Position numbers and translations under genes: made by a program. The notes beneath the pieces are model-generated. The model saw nothing but the letters and a program-made list of their open reading frames with translations, ran no database searches and was not told the DNA's origin. From the NCBI GenBank assembly GCA_021234155.1, contig JAJEKV010000085.1, positions 1,184,092-1,248,091 on the forward strand: a stretch of DNA of 64,000 nucleotides, read 5' to 3'. This stretch comes from Isoetes taiwanensis (Eukaryota; Streptophyta; Lycopodiopsida; Isoetales; Isoetaceae). Position 1 is the stretch's first letter; every line of letters starts with the position of its first letter. Below, piece after piece: positions 24,191-34,833 of the stretch.

Positions 24191-24781
24191 GTCCTTGGTT
24201 TAAATGTGAAGTTGCAGAAAATGCTTATTTCAGGGCTACAAGTCCATGAGGCTCAGGCTTATTTCTTCCTAATGTTATACTTCACCATGCAGGATCACCC
24301 TCTTGATTTCACCCTACATATTTATTCATTTCCCAGCCATTCACCTTGATGAACATGCTGTCTTCATTTCCACCACCAGACAGCATTTTATGCTAACCTT
24401 AATTGATTTTGTATAACAGGTACACCCTCTGCTTCTCATTCATAAACCTTCCATTCTGTTCAAGAGTAGTCCACCATTCATACTTCATCATTCTTCTCTA
24501 CTGCTACGAGTATACATTCATACCCCAGGAAAAGTTGCCACCATATCACCACATGGCAGCTAAATGTTTGAACTGATTCTCGTACTGTCATTGCAGGTTC
24601 ACCCTCTTGTTCATTCATTATCATCTGATACACTCAAGGCTTGCTTTCATATAAACTTGCTTTCCAAACATCTTCTCCCATAGTTGCCATTCATTCCATC
24701 CATCATGGCAACATTACGCATCTTTGCAAGAATGAATTAATGTCTTAAGATTTGGAGAACCAGCCCGCCTCTTTTTTTTAG
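24191..24781. other. Non-coding 3' region of the gypsy internal sequence, copy B
   Basis: No gene was seen. It matches 12,386-12,964. Confidence 0.4.
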
Positions 24782-26396
24782 CATGATCGCCACTCATGGC
24801 AAAAGATAGAAGAGCCATTGGCATTTCCAAATACATGGTTCAATAAGCACACAAGGAGTATTTGAAGTTGCAACTTGAAGACCATTTGAAAAGCTACAAA
24901 GGACACAAGGACTTGAAGAACCAAAGAAGGACATTCACTTGGGAAACATAAAGGAGTATTTTGGCTAAGTGGGAGGTCACAAGGCAAGTTACTAAAATTC
25001 GATACCCATTGAAGATTGCAAGATCACAACTTGGTATGATATCTTGTTCACCATTTGAGCATTGAAGTTTGATATTCTTAAGGTTCTTGAAGAATTGTCT
25101 AGCCATTCTCTTCCATTCTATGTCTTGAATCATCTTCTCCATTCCATGTCTAGCCTTTTTTTTCCACATCTCCATCTCCTCTCATTACATACTATGGTGT
25201 TGGTAACTTTTTTTTCCCTAGTCAAATGAAACACACACTCCATGCTCCATCCACCTACTCACCAAAGTTAAGCACTAGGGAGCCCCATGAATTCATTTCA
25301 AGAATACCTAGGTTCTAAATATCTACTAGGTCTTACAAAAGAAGGAAGGACAAAAAAAAAGCAAGATTTGTCCAACTATGCAAAAGGTGAACTCCCTAGT
25401 AGCATTCCATGTAAAAAATTGCAAAAGTTATAAACATCCACTTCATCATTCATAATTCCACTTCACCACTCACATCACACGTGTCATCCACATCATCCAT
25501 ACTTCATGCCACCTCACCAAAAAAAATCATTTTGACTAGGGGAAAAGATGGTTACCAACCCTTAAGTACCACATCATCATCATTTTTGCCACCTCACCAA
25601 GTCCCATGCCTAGTCACTTCATTTATTTTTCCACCAAAAAATCAAAGTATTCCATTCAAAAATTTGATGATACCACCTGGTAGCCCTCATGAAATCATGC
25701 CACCTGGCACAAACATTTTTGAAAAAAGAGTTTATATTGACCTTCTAAATGGCTTCCTTGGGAAACGTGCCTCATTAAAAAAAATGGTAAAACCTACCTA
25801 CATCTACACCCCCATCTATCTACCCTCTCATCCTCTGCCAAGTGGCGTCCCCACGGCATGCCAAGTCGGAAACGAAGCCGAGCTTGGCGTGGGAGGAGAC
25901 CACGTAATCAATAAACAGGGAAATGGATCTATATTTATACCTTGGCCCACTTTTTCATTCGCACGTGGGATATTTCTTATAAGAAAAATCAAGAACCCTA
26001 AAATTTGCAGGCCAAGAAACGGATTTTTAGCAGCTGGAAACTACCTAATCATGACTATATCCTCCCGATTTAACCTGAGTGACCTCAAGAACCCTAAGCC
26101 TGTGCTAAACGACGAGTAATCTGTTGGATTTTGCAAGAATTGAAACAAGCGAGCATTTTCAAAAGGGGCAAATCGATTCAGAAATTTCAAGGGCTTTTGC
26201 GCATTTGGGAGATTGTTGATGAGAAATACATGTCGGTGCGATCTTACGCTTTGTGGATTTGACCTTCCTTGTCGCATCAATTTACTCGATTGAGCGGTAA
26301 AAGCTGATCAAATATTACGTGTCCGATCCGGAAGTATTATTGGCTCATGAATTGTGAGCTATTTGAAGTTATGTGAGACTCCTGTTATGATTGTCA
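24782..26396 (+). repeat. Ty3/gypsy long terminal repeat, copy 3
   Basis: This third LTR copy aligns with 1,768-3,304 and 12,965-14,537. TATATTTATA is at 25,930-25,939. An open frame of 212 codons at 25,481-26,119 runs through it, but its codons follow the non-coding LTR sequence shared with the other copies, where the frame is closed. I therefore treat the frame as chance. Confidence 0.6.
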
Positions 26397-27229
26397 AGTG
26401 AATGAAAATCCGACTTTGGTATAATTCTCTTTTCTCAACTTTCTTTTCAAGGAAATTTATGCATATCTGCTAAAAATTGTTCTAGTTTTTAATCCCATTG
26501 GATATTAGTAAGATCCTGCTTAGACTTCATAGGAATAGTCGTCCTGCATCCAAAGAAAACAGAAAAATATAAACATTAGTCAAAACTAAGTTCTAGTTAT
26601 CTGATAAGAGTCAAAACCTATCTTTTCGCTACAAACTCCTTAAACAAAAAGTCCAGTCCATCTATTGTTATCAAGATCCCAGTAATTCTCTTTTATTTTG
26701 TCTCAGGAAAAGCAAAAACATCTAGATAAATATCTCTGTCATCAAAAAACACAGTCTGTCAGTGGCAAATTACTCCCTGTTCATCCAGCATTCTAAAATA
26801 AATCCAAAAGAGGTGTTGCACGTCATCTACAATAGCAATTTGATTAGTCACAGTTGTCCCAGATCAAAAAGAATATTTCACAAAACATCTGAGAATTTAT
26901 GCTCTCTGCCGAGGGTATTGACCAGTTTTTGACTAGGTCAGGCATATAATTTTCAAGTATCTAGAATAGTCTGACTTCAAAAAAGGTCTTGCACATTTTA
27001 ATACTATTTGTTGGGATCACATTCATACATTCTTCAAGATAAAACCTCTAGTTATTTGCACTTGGTATTGAAAAGAGAGTACATGGTTTTTTCTTGAAAT
27101 GGGAAAGCTGTACTAACAGGCTTGTGGTGAGAAGTTTTTGCAAAATTTAGGTTCAGAGTGGTTGCCTGAAGCAACCTGGAGGTCCTAAACCATTCTAGTT
27201 GAGGGTTTTTCCAGGATTACCCTCAACAA
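26397..27229 (+). mobile_element. Truncated leader of a third gypsy unit (copy C)
   Basis: The sequence matches the copy B leader (14,538-15,374) and then stops being similar at about 27,229, right after GATTACCCTCAACA. The rest of the third unit, including gag, is not in the window. The cut marks where later DNA replaced or invaded the array. I see no target duplication or poly(A)/poly(T) at the junction. Confidence 0.65.
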
Positions 27230-28134
27230 GAATCTCAACGCTCCTTTTTATCTAGCTAGACAGATTAATACCAGCAGAAATGGAAATGAAATAACAATAA
27301 TAATATTTAATGTTCAAAGATAGAGTATCCACAGACAAAGAGACTTTTCCTTGCCTCTGCATGCATTACCTTCTTTTCCAGATGTACACAAAAGAATAAA
27401 ATGCCTACTCTATAGCACAAAGGCAATAATTAAAAATAATCAACTTGATGGAAAGATTTTCATGAATAAATCTAGCTTGTACAACATTTCTAGTTCATTC
27501 TCATCATTCCCTGCATGTCAAGAATAGTAGAATCTCCAAGCATGTCCTCATGTACCTGGTATCCAGCAACAAACAACATGCCATCATCTAGAAGTTATTC
27601 CAATATAAGCAGCCCAAGGAGTCGAACCCTGACATTCCAGTGCTGTTATTTTCATAGCAAAGTGATAAGGAGGCTTGAGCTCCCTATTAAGTTATTGGTA
27701 AGATGTCAAATACTTTACATCTTTTTACGGTTTAGAAGATAAAACTTTACACCTGTTTATAAAGCTTACCTAAACCTGCTTACAGAAAGAGAAAGATGTT
27801 GAAGAAAACAAGATAAAAACTTAGATGGCCTTCAACAAAGACACACCTCCAACCAAGAACTCTGTCATTCTCTAATGCTCAAAGATGCTGAATGCAAATG
27901 TATATAGCAAAGAAAGCAAAACAAATAAACTAGACATGCCAATAGCAATGACCAAAGAAATGCCTTTGTACATAAGGTTAGCAAAACCTCTGATGGAAGG
28001 AAATGCATTCAAAAAAATTGACATACTTGATTTTCTTCTTCTGCAACCAGTTAGCAGTCAAAAAATGGACCAATAGGACAAGAAGAATGGAAGAAGCAAG
28101 GTTCTATGCTATTTTAAGTCTCGATTGCAATTCT
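27230..28134. other. Sequence between the gypsy array and LINE-A, unassigned
   Basis: Probably the damaged 3' part of LINE-A (minus strand), but no poly(T) stretch was found that would mark its 3' end. On the minus strand about 27,690-27,590 is open and flanked by possible splice signals, but it encodes nothing I recognise. An AG microsatellite lies just beyond, at about 28,317-28,336. Confidence 0.3.
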
Positions 28135-29519
28135 CTAGTCTAGCTTTAGATCAATTGCTTGTTTTCTGGAAGGCCACAATCCACAACAAAAAAAGTCAGT
28201 TACCAAAAGCCTTATCAAGGCCAACTTCCATTGAAATCTTACAAATCTTACGGTATTACACTTTTGAAGCCTTCCTACATCACAGTCGAATGATGAGCAC
28301 AACTTCTTCGAATAGAGGAGAGAGAGAGAGAGAGAAGCCATAAATGCTAGGCATTCCAAAAACATGTGGTTTCCAGTATTAGCAATAACAATCCTGCCTG
28401 CTAAAGAGAGGCTATTCTTGTAAGAATGAAGTTTAGCACGAATCTTTTCAACAATAGGAGCCCAGAGGTCCGAGAGATTTCCATTCAGAGACAAATGCAT
28501 TCCTAAAAGCTTAGAGGCTTGACAAGTGTTGATAACCTTAATGCCAGCAATTTGATTATCAGGAATATCTCCAATGATGGTGCACTTATCAAGATTCAAT
28601 TGAATGCCAGAAGCAGCAGTGAAGTCATCAATAACATTCAGAAAATTCGAAATATTATTGGGATCGTTCTTGAGGAAGGAGAAAGTATCATCAGCATAGT
28701 GGAGAATGCTGAGAGAGCTTGAACTATTAGGAACTTTAAGACCAATGATATTACCAATAGCTTGGTGATGCAAGATAGCTCTAGTCAACAATTTAGTAAC
28801 CATAATGAAGAGATAAGGAGCAAGAGGGCAACTTTGTCTTAACACCTTTAGCAAGAGAAAAGAAAGGACCAGGAGATCCATTGATAAGAATAGCAGGGGC
28901 GGCCCTTTGATTTAAATACAGAATAAACCTAATAAGAAAAGACTGAATACCAAGTTTTTCCATAGCAAAAGCAATAAAATCCCACCTAGTTGTATCAAAA
29001 GCCTTTTTGAAATCAAGCTTTAGAAGGATACAATCCTGATTAGAAAGCTTATTCCAATGTAAGCCCTCCATTGCAGCAATATAATTCTCCAAAATGAATC
29101 TATTGGGGAGAAAGGCAGAGTGATTCAAACTAATGCAATTCTGCAGATAGTCTTTAATTCTAAGAGCAATGATTTTGACACAAATTTATAGGTAGAATTT
29201 GTTAAAGAAATTGGCCTCCAATCAGAGATATTAGAAGGCTTATCAATCTTAGGAATCAGAGTAATAAAACCACTAGCAATTGAACGGTGGAGGTGATCAA
29301 AAGACCAGAAACCTTTAATAAAAGCCATGAAATCATACTTCAGATAACATCCCAGAAATGCAAATAAAATTCAGGGGGAAAACCATCAGGACCAAGGGAC
29401 TTTCCATGCTTAAAGCTCTTGAGAACACAATAAACTTCATCAATAGAGGGGATTTTGATTATATTATTGTCAACTCTGGGAGGAACATTTGGAGTGATTT
29501 TATTGATAAGATTGTGGAA
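28135..29519 (-). pseudogene. LINE-A ORF2: reverse transcriptase part
   Basis: This is an L1-like non-LTR RT read on the minus strand in several frames. Order from the right: SLGPDGFPPEF (about 29,390-29,355), the segment with ISDWRPISL (29,125-29,328), LLKLDFKKAFDTTRWDFI (28,793-29,128, first catalytic Asp), QSCPLAPYLFI and ILHYADDTFSF (28,135-28,881, the Tyr-Ala-Asp-Asp box), then KLLGMHLSLNG. The family protein nicks the target with its endonuclease and primes cDNA synthesis there. A frameshift lies at about 28,800-28,880 and another at about 29,125-29,145. The gene is split from its endonuclease part by LINE-B at 29,520. Confidence 0.8.
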
Positions 29520-29528
29520 GTTATTAGC
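29520..29528. repeat. Left target-site duplication of LINE-B
   Basis: GTTATTAGC occurs here and again at 34,834-34,842, the two edges of LINE-B. On the minus strand the bases read through the LINE-A codons for Ala-Asn-Asn on both sides, so the repeat is the duplicated target. Confidence 0.85.
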
Positions 29529-31356
29529 TTTTTGAAATATCGATTGGACGAGAATAATGTTGAGCTAGGCTCCAACATTTGCCCGACATTGCCATAGCCC
29601 AACCAAGCGCCTCTTGGCCTTGCTGCTGGCCCACTGACCACGCCACATCACCCTAGCCACGGGACACACCAAGCCCGCCATAGCCTACCTAAACCTTGCT
29701 TGACGTGCCATAGCCCAAGTCATGGCCCCCAAGCGACCCAATGTGGGACTCACCCCTAGCGGATGAGCTTCCACATACCATGGACTCCCAGATGAGCTTC
29801 CACATACCACACCCACCCCGGGCAAACCCCAAGCACAGCCTGCTGACCTCCACCTTGGGCCGAGCCCTGGGAAAAACCGGGGGAAGGGGCCACCAAAGGA
29901 GCGCCCCATGCGAGGCCTTAATGGGCAAGGGAGAGACATCCACCATGAAGAAAGAGGCCCGGGCCAAGACCCACACAACAGGCTGGCTCGTGAGGCGAAT
30001 GGGCTGCTCAGGCCCCACGGGCCCCCTCGTTGGCGGGAATTTTGGGCCGGCATCAGCACGGGTTGAGGCCAGCGGTGCGCGCATTGCGGGCCTGGGAGAT
30101 GGAGATGAGTCCGCAGCATCCGGTGTGTTGTACAAAGCGGTTGATGATAGCAAAAAAACAAGATCGCGAGTTGGAGACCCAAGGGCGCCGGGTGGATGGC
30201 GGCGATCCGCTTGGTGCACTTTGAGAGACGGCAAAGACCGCAAGTGCTCGCAGAACATGCGCTCGCGTGGATATCTGGGCGGACGCCGCGAGATAGGGGC
30301 GGGGGCAAGGCGCGAGCGGTGACACTTGCAATCACGTCTCAGCTCGCGATCGAGGTCGATGAGGCCAATGCCATATGGCTACGAAAGTACGAGGCCACCC
30401 CGGTTGGAAGTTGAGGAGGCTCACGCAGTGCAAGACCCGAGGTTGCGAGGCCGCCTTGAAGTTAACCAGGCGGACCGGCGCCCTTCGAGAAGGATTTGGC
30501 ACGGGACCGGAAATGCACGGGGCTTCGACCTGTCGTTGCGCTGCTCAAGGCAAAGGGCCCCTCCATCAGGCGATGAACAATGGCGCACTACACGGAGATG
30601 GCAAGACAAGACCAAGCCTTGCAAGAGTTGAGCTCTAGACTTGAGAAGAAGCCGCAGCACATGACACACACCAATAACACGAGCCCAACAACCGCAAGAC
30701 GCCAATGCGGGGTCACTCGGTCAACCTGAACGCCGACATCCGAGTCCCCGGCCCTGCCGCATCATCATCACGCTACGCCACCGCCGAGAGGGCCTGTGCT
30801 ACGCCGAAGCTCCGTGGAGCGCAGCGACGACCACAACCCGGTAGTTCCTGGCCTTCTTTGGAAGAGCCGGAGAGAGAATCTCCCGAGGAGGAAGATATAC
30901 CTGAGATCAGCAGAGGCATGGCGTTTCCTGGTCGGAACACGGCCGGGTTCTGCGACCAGCGGCACATGGGTCAGCCGAGCCACGGCCAGTAGTCGTGGTG
31001 TTCCGGTTGCGGATGCACAAGTTGAAAGGCCATAATGCGGCGGGCAAGTTACTAAAGGGAACATCTGCATTGTGTGAGCGTGATCTTACTCGGTGGCAGG
31101 GAGCCAGCGGTGAGGTTAAGGCAGTCGGGGATGCGCCCGTCGGCCAATCTTTGCCAATTTGCACACCTTTCGACCAAATGCTACCCCTCGCCTCTGCTCC
31201 TGCTCCTCCATAATCGCCTCATTTCGATGCGCTCACTTCGACCAAATCGCCCCTAACGCCTCGCTTACACGCTTAGAATGCGCCCTCGCCTTTCGATCTG
31301 CTCCTGGTCGCCAGTGACACACACTACACAAGCATCTCCGTCATTTCAATGAATTA
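29529..31356 (+). other. LINE-B 5' region, no ORF1 recognised
   Basis: GC-rich sequence with overlapping open frames in many phases (the longest 29,685-30,335 on the minus strand and 29,741-30,322 on the plus strand), as expected by chance at high GC. I saw no RRM, coiled coil or zinc knuckle, so an ORF1 is not supported. It may be promoter and leader, or an ORF1 too damaged to recognise. Confidence 0.4.
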
Positions 31357-32175
31357 TTGCCTCGGGTGGTGGTGCAGAACTCACGGGGTTTCCCGTGGCA
31401 GAAGGGTAATAGCCTCAATTCAGTAGCTGGGGACATGGACCTCATCTTCCTCATGGAGACATGGAAACACCCAGGCCACAGGCTGCCCGATCTGTCAGGG
31501 TACCAGCATTTTTCGGTGTTCAATGGTTGTACAGGGAGACGTGGGCACGATGGGGTTGCCTGCTACTACCAGGTAGCCTTGGCACATTTGGTTTCCTTCT
31601 AGAAGACCGATAGACATAACCGCTACTTGTGGGTCCGAGTGCACCACCCTGGCGGCGATCCTGTCTTCCTAGCTGCTTGCTACTTTCCCCATGCAGAGAG
31701 TCCCTTCTATCACAGCCACCTGGAGGTGGACAGGATGGACCCGTATGTCGATCTATATGATGACATACATCAGCACAAGCGGATGGGCAGAGTCATGCTC
31801 CTTGGAGACTTCAATGCGTGGACAGGGGTGGAACAGGCCATGCGGCTGGACCCCCTCGCAGATGGCGTCTTTGCGATTCGCGTCCGCAGAGGCGGCTTGC
31901 CCACGGCACTCGGATGATGATCGAGGTCACCCGCCGCGAACAATTGCTCATGATGTGTGGTATCTTTGACTGCTCATATGCAATGGCCTACCACAATGGC
32001 CCTCTTCCCACGGGTATTTTGCGGTGCCGGGACAATCATGGTGGCGGAACTAGTGTCGTGGATTATGTCATAGTGGTTTGCACCGGGATGTACACCTTGT
32101 CGGCCATTTTCGCGTGAGACGCAGGGACGGTCGGGGACGAGGGAGGCCGACTCGGATCACCTCCCCACTCTATGT
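31357..32175 (+). pseudogene. LINE-B apurinic/apyrimidinic-type endonuclease domain
   Basis: The N-terminal Asn is in VVVQNSRGF, the catalytic Glu in IFLMETWKHPG, the Asp/Asn box is LLGDFNAWTG (about 31,800-31,829), SVVDYVIVV follows at about 32,055-32,080, and the final Ser-Asp-His is in ADSDHLPTLC at about 32,145-32,174. Together these are the whole ordered set of an APE-like LINE endonuclease. An in-frame stop at about 31,600 and a frame change after 31,914 break the domain. The enzyme would nick one target strand to prime reverse transcription. Confidence 0.8.
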
Positions 32176-32439
32176 GAGGCTGGGCGGCCACCTCTACGCC
32201 CTCGGTGGCGGCACGCCCAGGCCTGGCAGTTCGCTTGGATTATGGCGGCCGGAGGTTCTACGACATGCTCACAGAAGCCCTCCCAGAAGTTCTGCTGGCC
32301 CACTTGCCGGAGCAGCAAACCGACCAACCCGGTTGAGCTCCTCGAGCGAGGCGATACCATTTTGGGAGACCTCCCCCACGCCCGGAGATCGAGAGGCCGC
32401 GAACCTTTGGGATAACAGATGGTTTGATGTTGAAAGTGT

Positions 32440-33620
32440 AAGGAATGCAAATGTGCACTCCATCTCATCGTGGATCAGGACACGCGAGCTCAGGCCACCA
32501 GCCATTACCGCGCCTTCCTCAAGGAAACAAAGGCAAGGTACCTGGCAAGGCACCAAGGAGAAATGTTCGGCCTACTACCCACCCGAGAAGGGTACTCCAA
32601 AGGCCAGCACAGACCCTCACGGGCACATCACAGCGAGCAATGGGAGCAAAGCATTCGCACTTGGCGTTATGATCCCGAACACGGGCAGAGGTGCCCCCAA
32701 GAACTTGGCCAACCGCGGTGATCCGCGTAAGAAGATGTCGAAGAGGGGCGCAATACTGGCTAATGGGAAGGCAGCAGACTTAGACGGCCTGCAAGCGGAG
32801 TTGCTCAAGTGGGCAGGACAGCCTATGGTGCCCATCCTTGCTGCACTGTTCAACAGGGCGCTGCAAGAGGGTTTTCCCCGGTCATGGACCACGGGGTTGT
32901 TTTCGATCTACAAAGGGACCCATCTTGTCGGCCAATTACAGAACCATCATGGTTATTCGGTGTTTCGCGGCTATTGGCGGGCATCCTCGAACAGCAAGTA
33001 ACCAACGTGCAGGCCCGGAAATCGTGGCACTTACCCGAGGCAGGCTTCAGGCCTCGACATTCGACCATTGATCACATCTTCACACCCCAGGGGGCCACGG
33101 TGAGGGACGGCGGGAACCATCGGGAGGACCTCATCTGGCATTTTTGTGGACTTTGCAAAAGCTTTTCGACCACGATACCGGGAAAAGTTGTGGGCTTAGA
33201 TTGCACCATCGGGGCTCCACGTGGATCTGCCGAGCGGCCAGCAGGGGCTGATCACGAGGCAGACGCAAGTGCCGCATCGGAAGGACAGATCATTTGCGGC
33301 CCGCATTGAGCAGGGCGAGGTTGTCCTCTCGCCCACACTCTTTGGACTTTACATTGACCGGTTGGAAGCCCGGCTTGGCGCCAATGGGGGGGCGGTATAC
33401 AACTCTTGCACCGGGTCATCCAACGGCTCATCTATGCGGATGATGTGGACCTCTTATTGGCCCATACACCGAGAGGGCATGCGGCACACCTAGATGCCCG
33501 GACACATTTTGCCGAGCGGACGGACATGCGTGTCAACCTGGCCAAGACTAAGGTGGTCCTCATATCCTCCCTCCGTCATCCGGCACCTCCGGCCACTTAT
33601 CGAGGCGGATGGTAGAGGTC
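32440..33620 (+). pseudogene. LINE-B reverse transcriptase domain
   Basis: The segments in order are AADLDGLQAELLKWAG with LFNRALQEGFPRSW (32,760-32,885), EAGFRPRHSTIDHIF (33,039-33,083), FAKAF (about 33,148-33,170, where the catalytic Asp that normally follows is lost to a small indel), LSPTLFGLYIDRLEARL and RLIYADDVDLLLAHTPRGH (about 33,420-33,480, Tyr-Ala-Asp-Asp intact). Frames change several times. As read, it cannot yield a working enzyme. Confidence 0.8.
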
Positions 33621-34700
33621 ACACCCACCTACAAGTACATGGGGGTGGAATTTCCGGCCCTCAATGTATTGGGATGCATCCATTAGCCTTGGTGACTTGA
33701 GTTGGAAGGCGCCATGCATAATGCAAAACAATAGTAATAGGGGCGTAGTCAGTATGATTGGGGCCACCGGTCACATTTGTTTCGCACTTGGTGGAGCGGT
33801 TCTTCTATATGGGGTCGAGGTGTGGGGCCCGGTGGTGTCTTTGGCGACTTGGAACGACTTTTGGCAGGTCCGGAAGGCATTTTTGGCGTGGGCACTTGGG
33901 GTCAAGCCCTCAGTTCCATGCCGGATCTTGTTGCAAGAGACAGATTCATGCCCCGGCAAAGATGCGACCCTCGATAGATACATTGTTTATTTCGGAAGGT
34001 GGCCCGGCATAGGCGACTCGGCTCCCGCGACTTGGCTTCTGGTTGTGGATGAGCCCATAGCGATTCGGGGGCTTATTGGAAGGACAAGAGAGCCCGGTGG
34101 CATAGCGTATTTGGAGCGTGAGGCACATAGGTGCACCCAGTGCACCAATGCCGGCCGGGATAGGTTGAGGGGGTACTTGGACTCTTGTTTCACGGGAAAG
34201 CTGACGGGACCACAATGCTCGGAGCAGTAAAGATGGCACACTACAAACGGCACATAAACCCCACCCCGATTCGAGGCCCGCTCTACCTGGCGTTCTCGGT
34301 TGCCCATGAAGAAGCGCGGGATCATCGCGTCCATTCGGCGAGGGCCCACCATCTTCGCTTGAGATGGGTCGGTGCGGATTGGAGAGCCGGCGCCCGGGGC
34401 AGGCTTTGTCGGTGTTGCCAGTGGGGGTTGTTGATGATGAAAGCCATGCCTTCCAGAGCTGTCCAGCCTATAGTCAGATCCGGGCTCGCTACGCCCTCTT
34501 GGTGCGACACAGTGCGCCCATCGCGACGCTTCTATCAAGCGCTGCCGGGTTCGATCCCTTGGCTCCTACCTCCAGGAGGTTTTGGATCTGCGGACTCGCC
34601 TCTGTCCCCGCGCGCCTATCTGAAGTGCCAGGAATTCATGTGTATATGTATATTTGTACAGCTGCCAGCAGGCTTGTTGCTGCGATGGTTTTTCCCTCGT
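33621..34700 (+). pseudogene. LINE-B C-terminal region with Cys/His motif
   Basis: After TYKYMGVEF comes LYGVEVWGPVVSLATWND (about 33,808-33,860), which is nearly identical in the truncated copy at 40.15-40.21 kb. Near the end a Cys-x-Cys-Cys motif followed by DDESHAFQSCPAYSQIR (about 34,430-34,480, two frames) is the Cys-Cys-His-Cys element found at the C-terminus of many LINE proteins, thought to bind the template or target. A frameshift splits the Cys pair from the His/Cys half. Confidence 0.7.
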
Positions 34701-34833
34701 AAGGGGGTTTTTTAATCCGGGTAACAACAGGCTTGCTGCACCCGTGTAATTTGGGTCCCATAGGCCGATTGGCCTCCGCGGACGATAAAAGAACCTTCCT
34801 TCCTTCCTTCCTTCCTTCCTTCCTTCCTATATG
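34690..34833 (+). repeat. LINE-B 3' end with (TTCC)n tail
   Basis: The 3' end has a G-rich/T-rich hairpin-like segment (CCCTCGTAAGGGGGTTTTTT), then GGGTCCCATAGGCCGATTGG, CCTCCGCGGACGATAAAAG and a TTCC repeat of about 30 bases (34,797-34,827). The core is shared with tails at 1.3, 41.1 and 48.2 kb and, more distantly, 41.6 kb. It is probably the structure the LINE-B enzyme recognises for priming. Confidence 0.8.

Larger units (their letters stand above)
29529..34833 (+). mobile_element. LINE-B, near full-length non-LTR retrotransposon inside LINE-A
   Basis: A 5.3 kb GC-rich block with a 9-bp target duplication on both sides interrupts LINE-A between its endonuclease and RT parts. It has a 5' region of about 1.8 kb, an APE-type endonuclease, an RT with Tyr-Ala-Asp-Asp, a C-terminal Cys/His motif and a 3' end that finishes in (TTCC)n rather than poly(A). 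Base composition differs sharply from the AT-rich surroundings. Several stops and shifts break the coding sequence. The microsatellite tail argues against the L1 clade and for an RTE, L2 or I-like clade, but I could not assign one. Confidence 0.85.

Noticed and set aside
25481-26119. Open frame of 212 codons in LTR copy 3
   Set aside because: It lies in sequence shared with the two other LTR copies, where the same frame is closed. It has no domain and runs across the TATA region.
28311-28336. AG microsatellite as a LINE tail
   Set aside because: It lies inside the decayed LINE-A coding region and is not next to a 3' end or a target duplication.
29685-30992. Several overlapping frames of 90-216 codons on both strands
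   Set aside because: They are expected by chance in GC-rich sequence. None has a recognisable motif, and they lie in the LINE-B 5' region.
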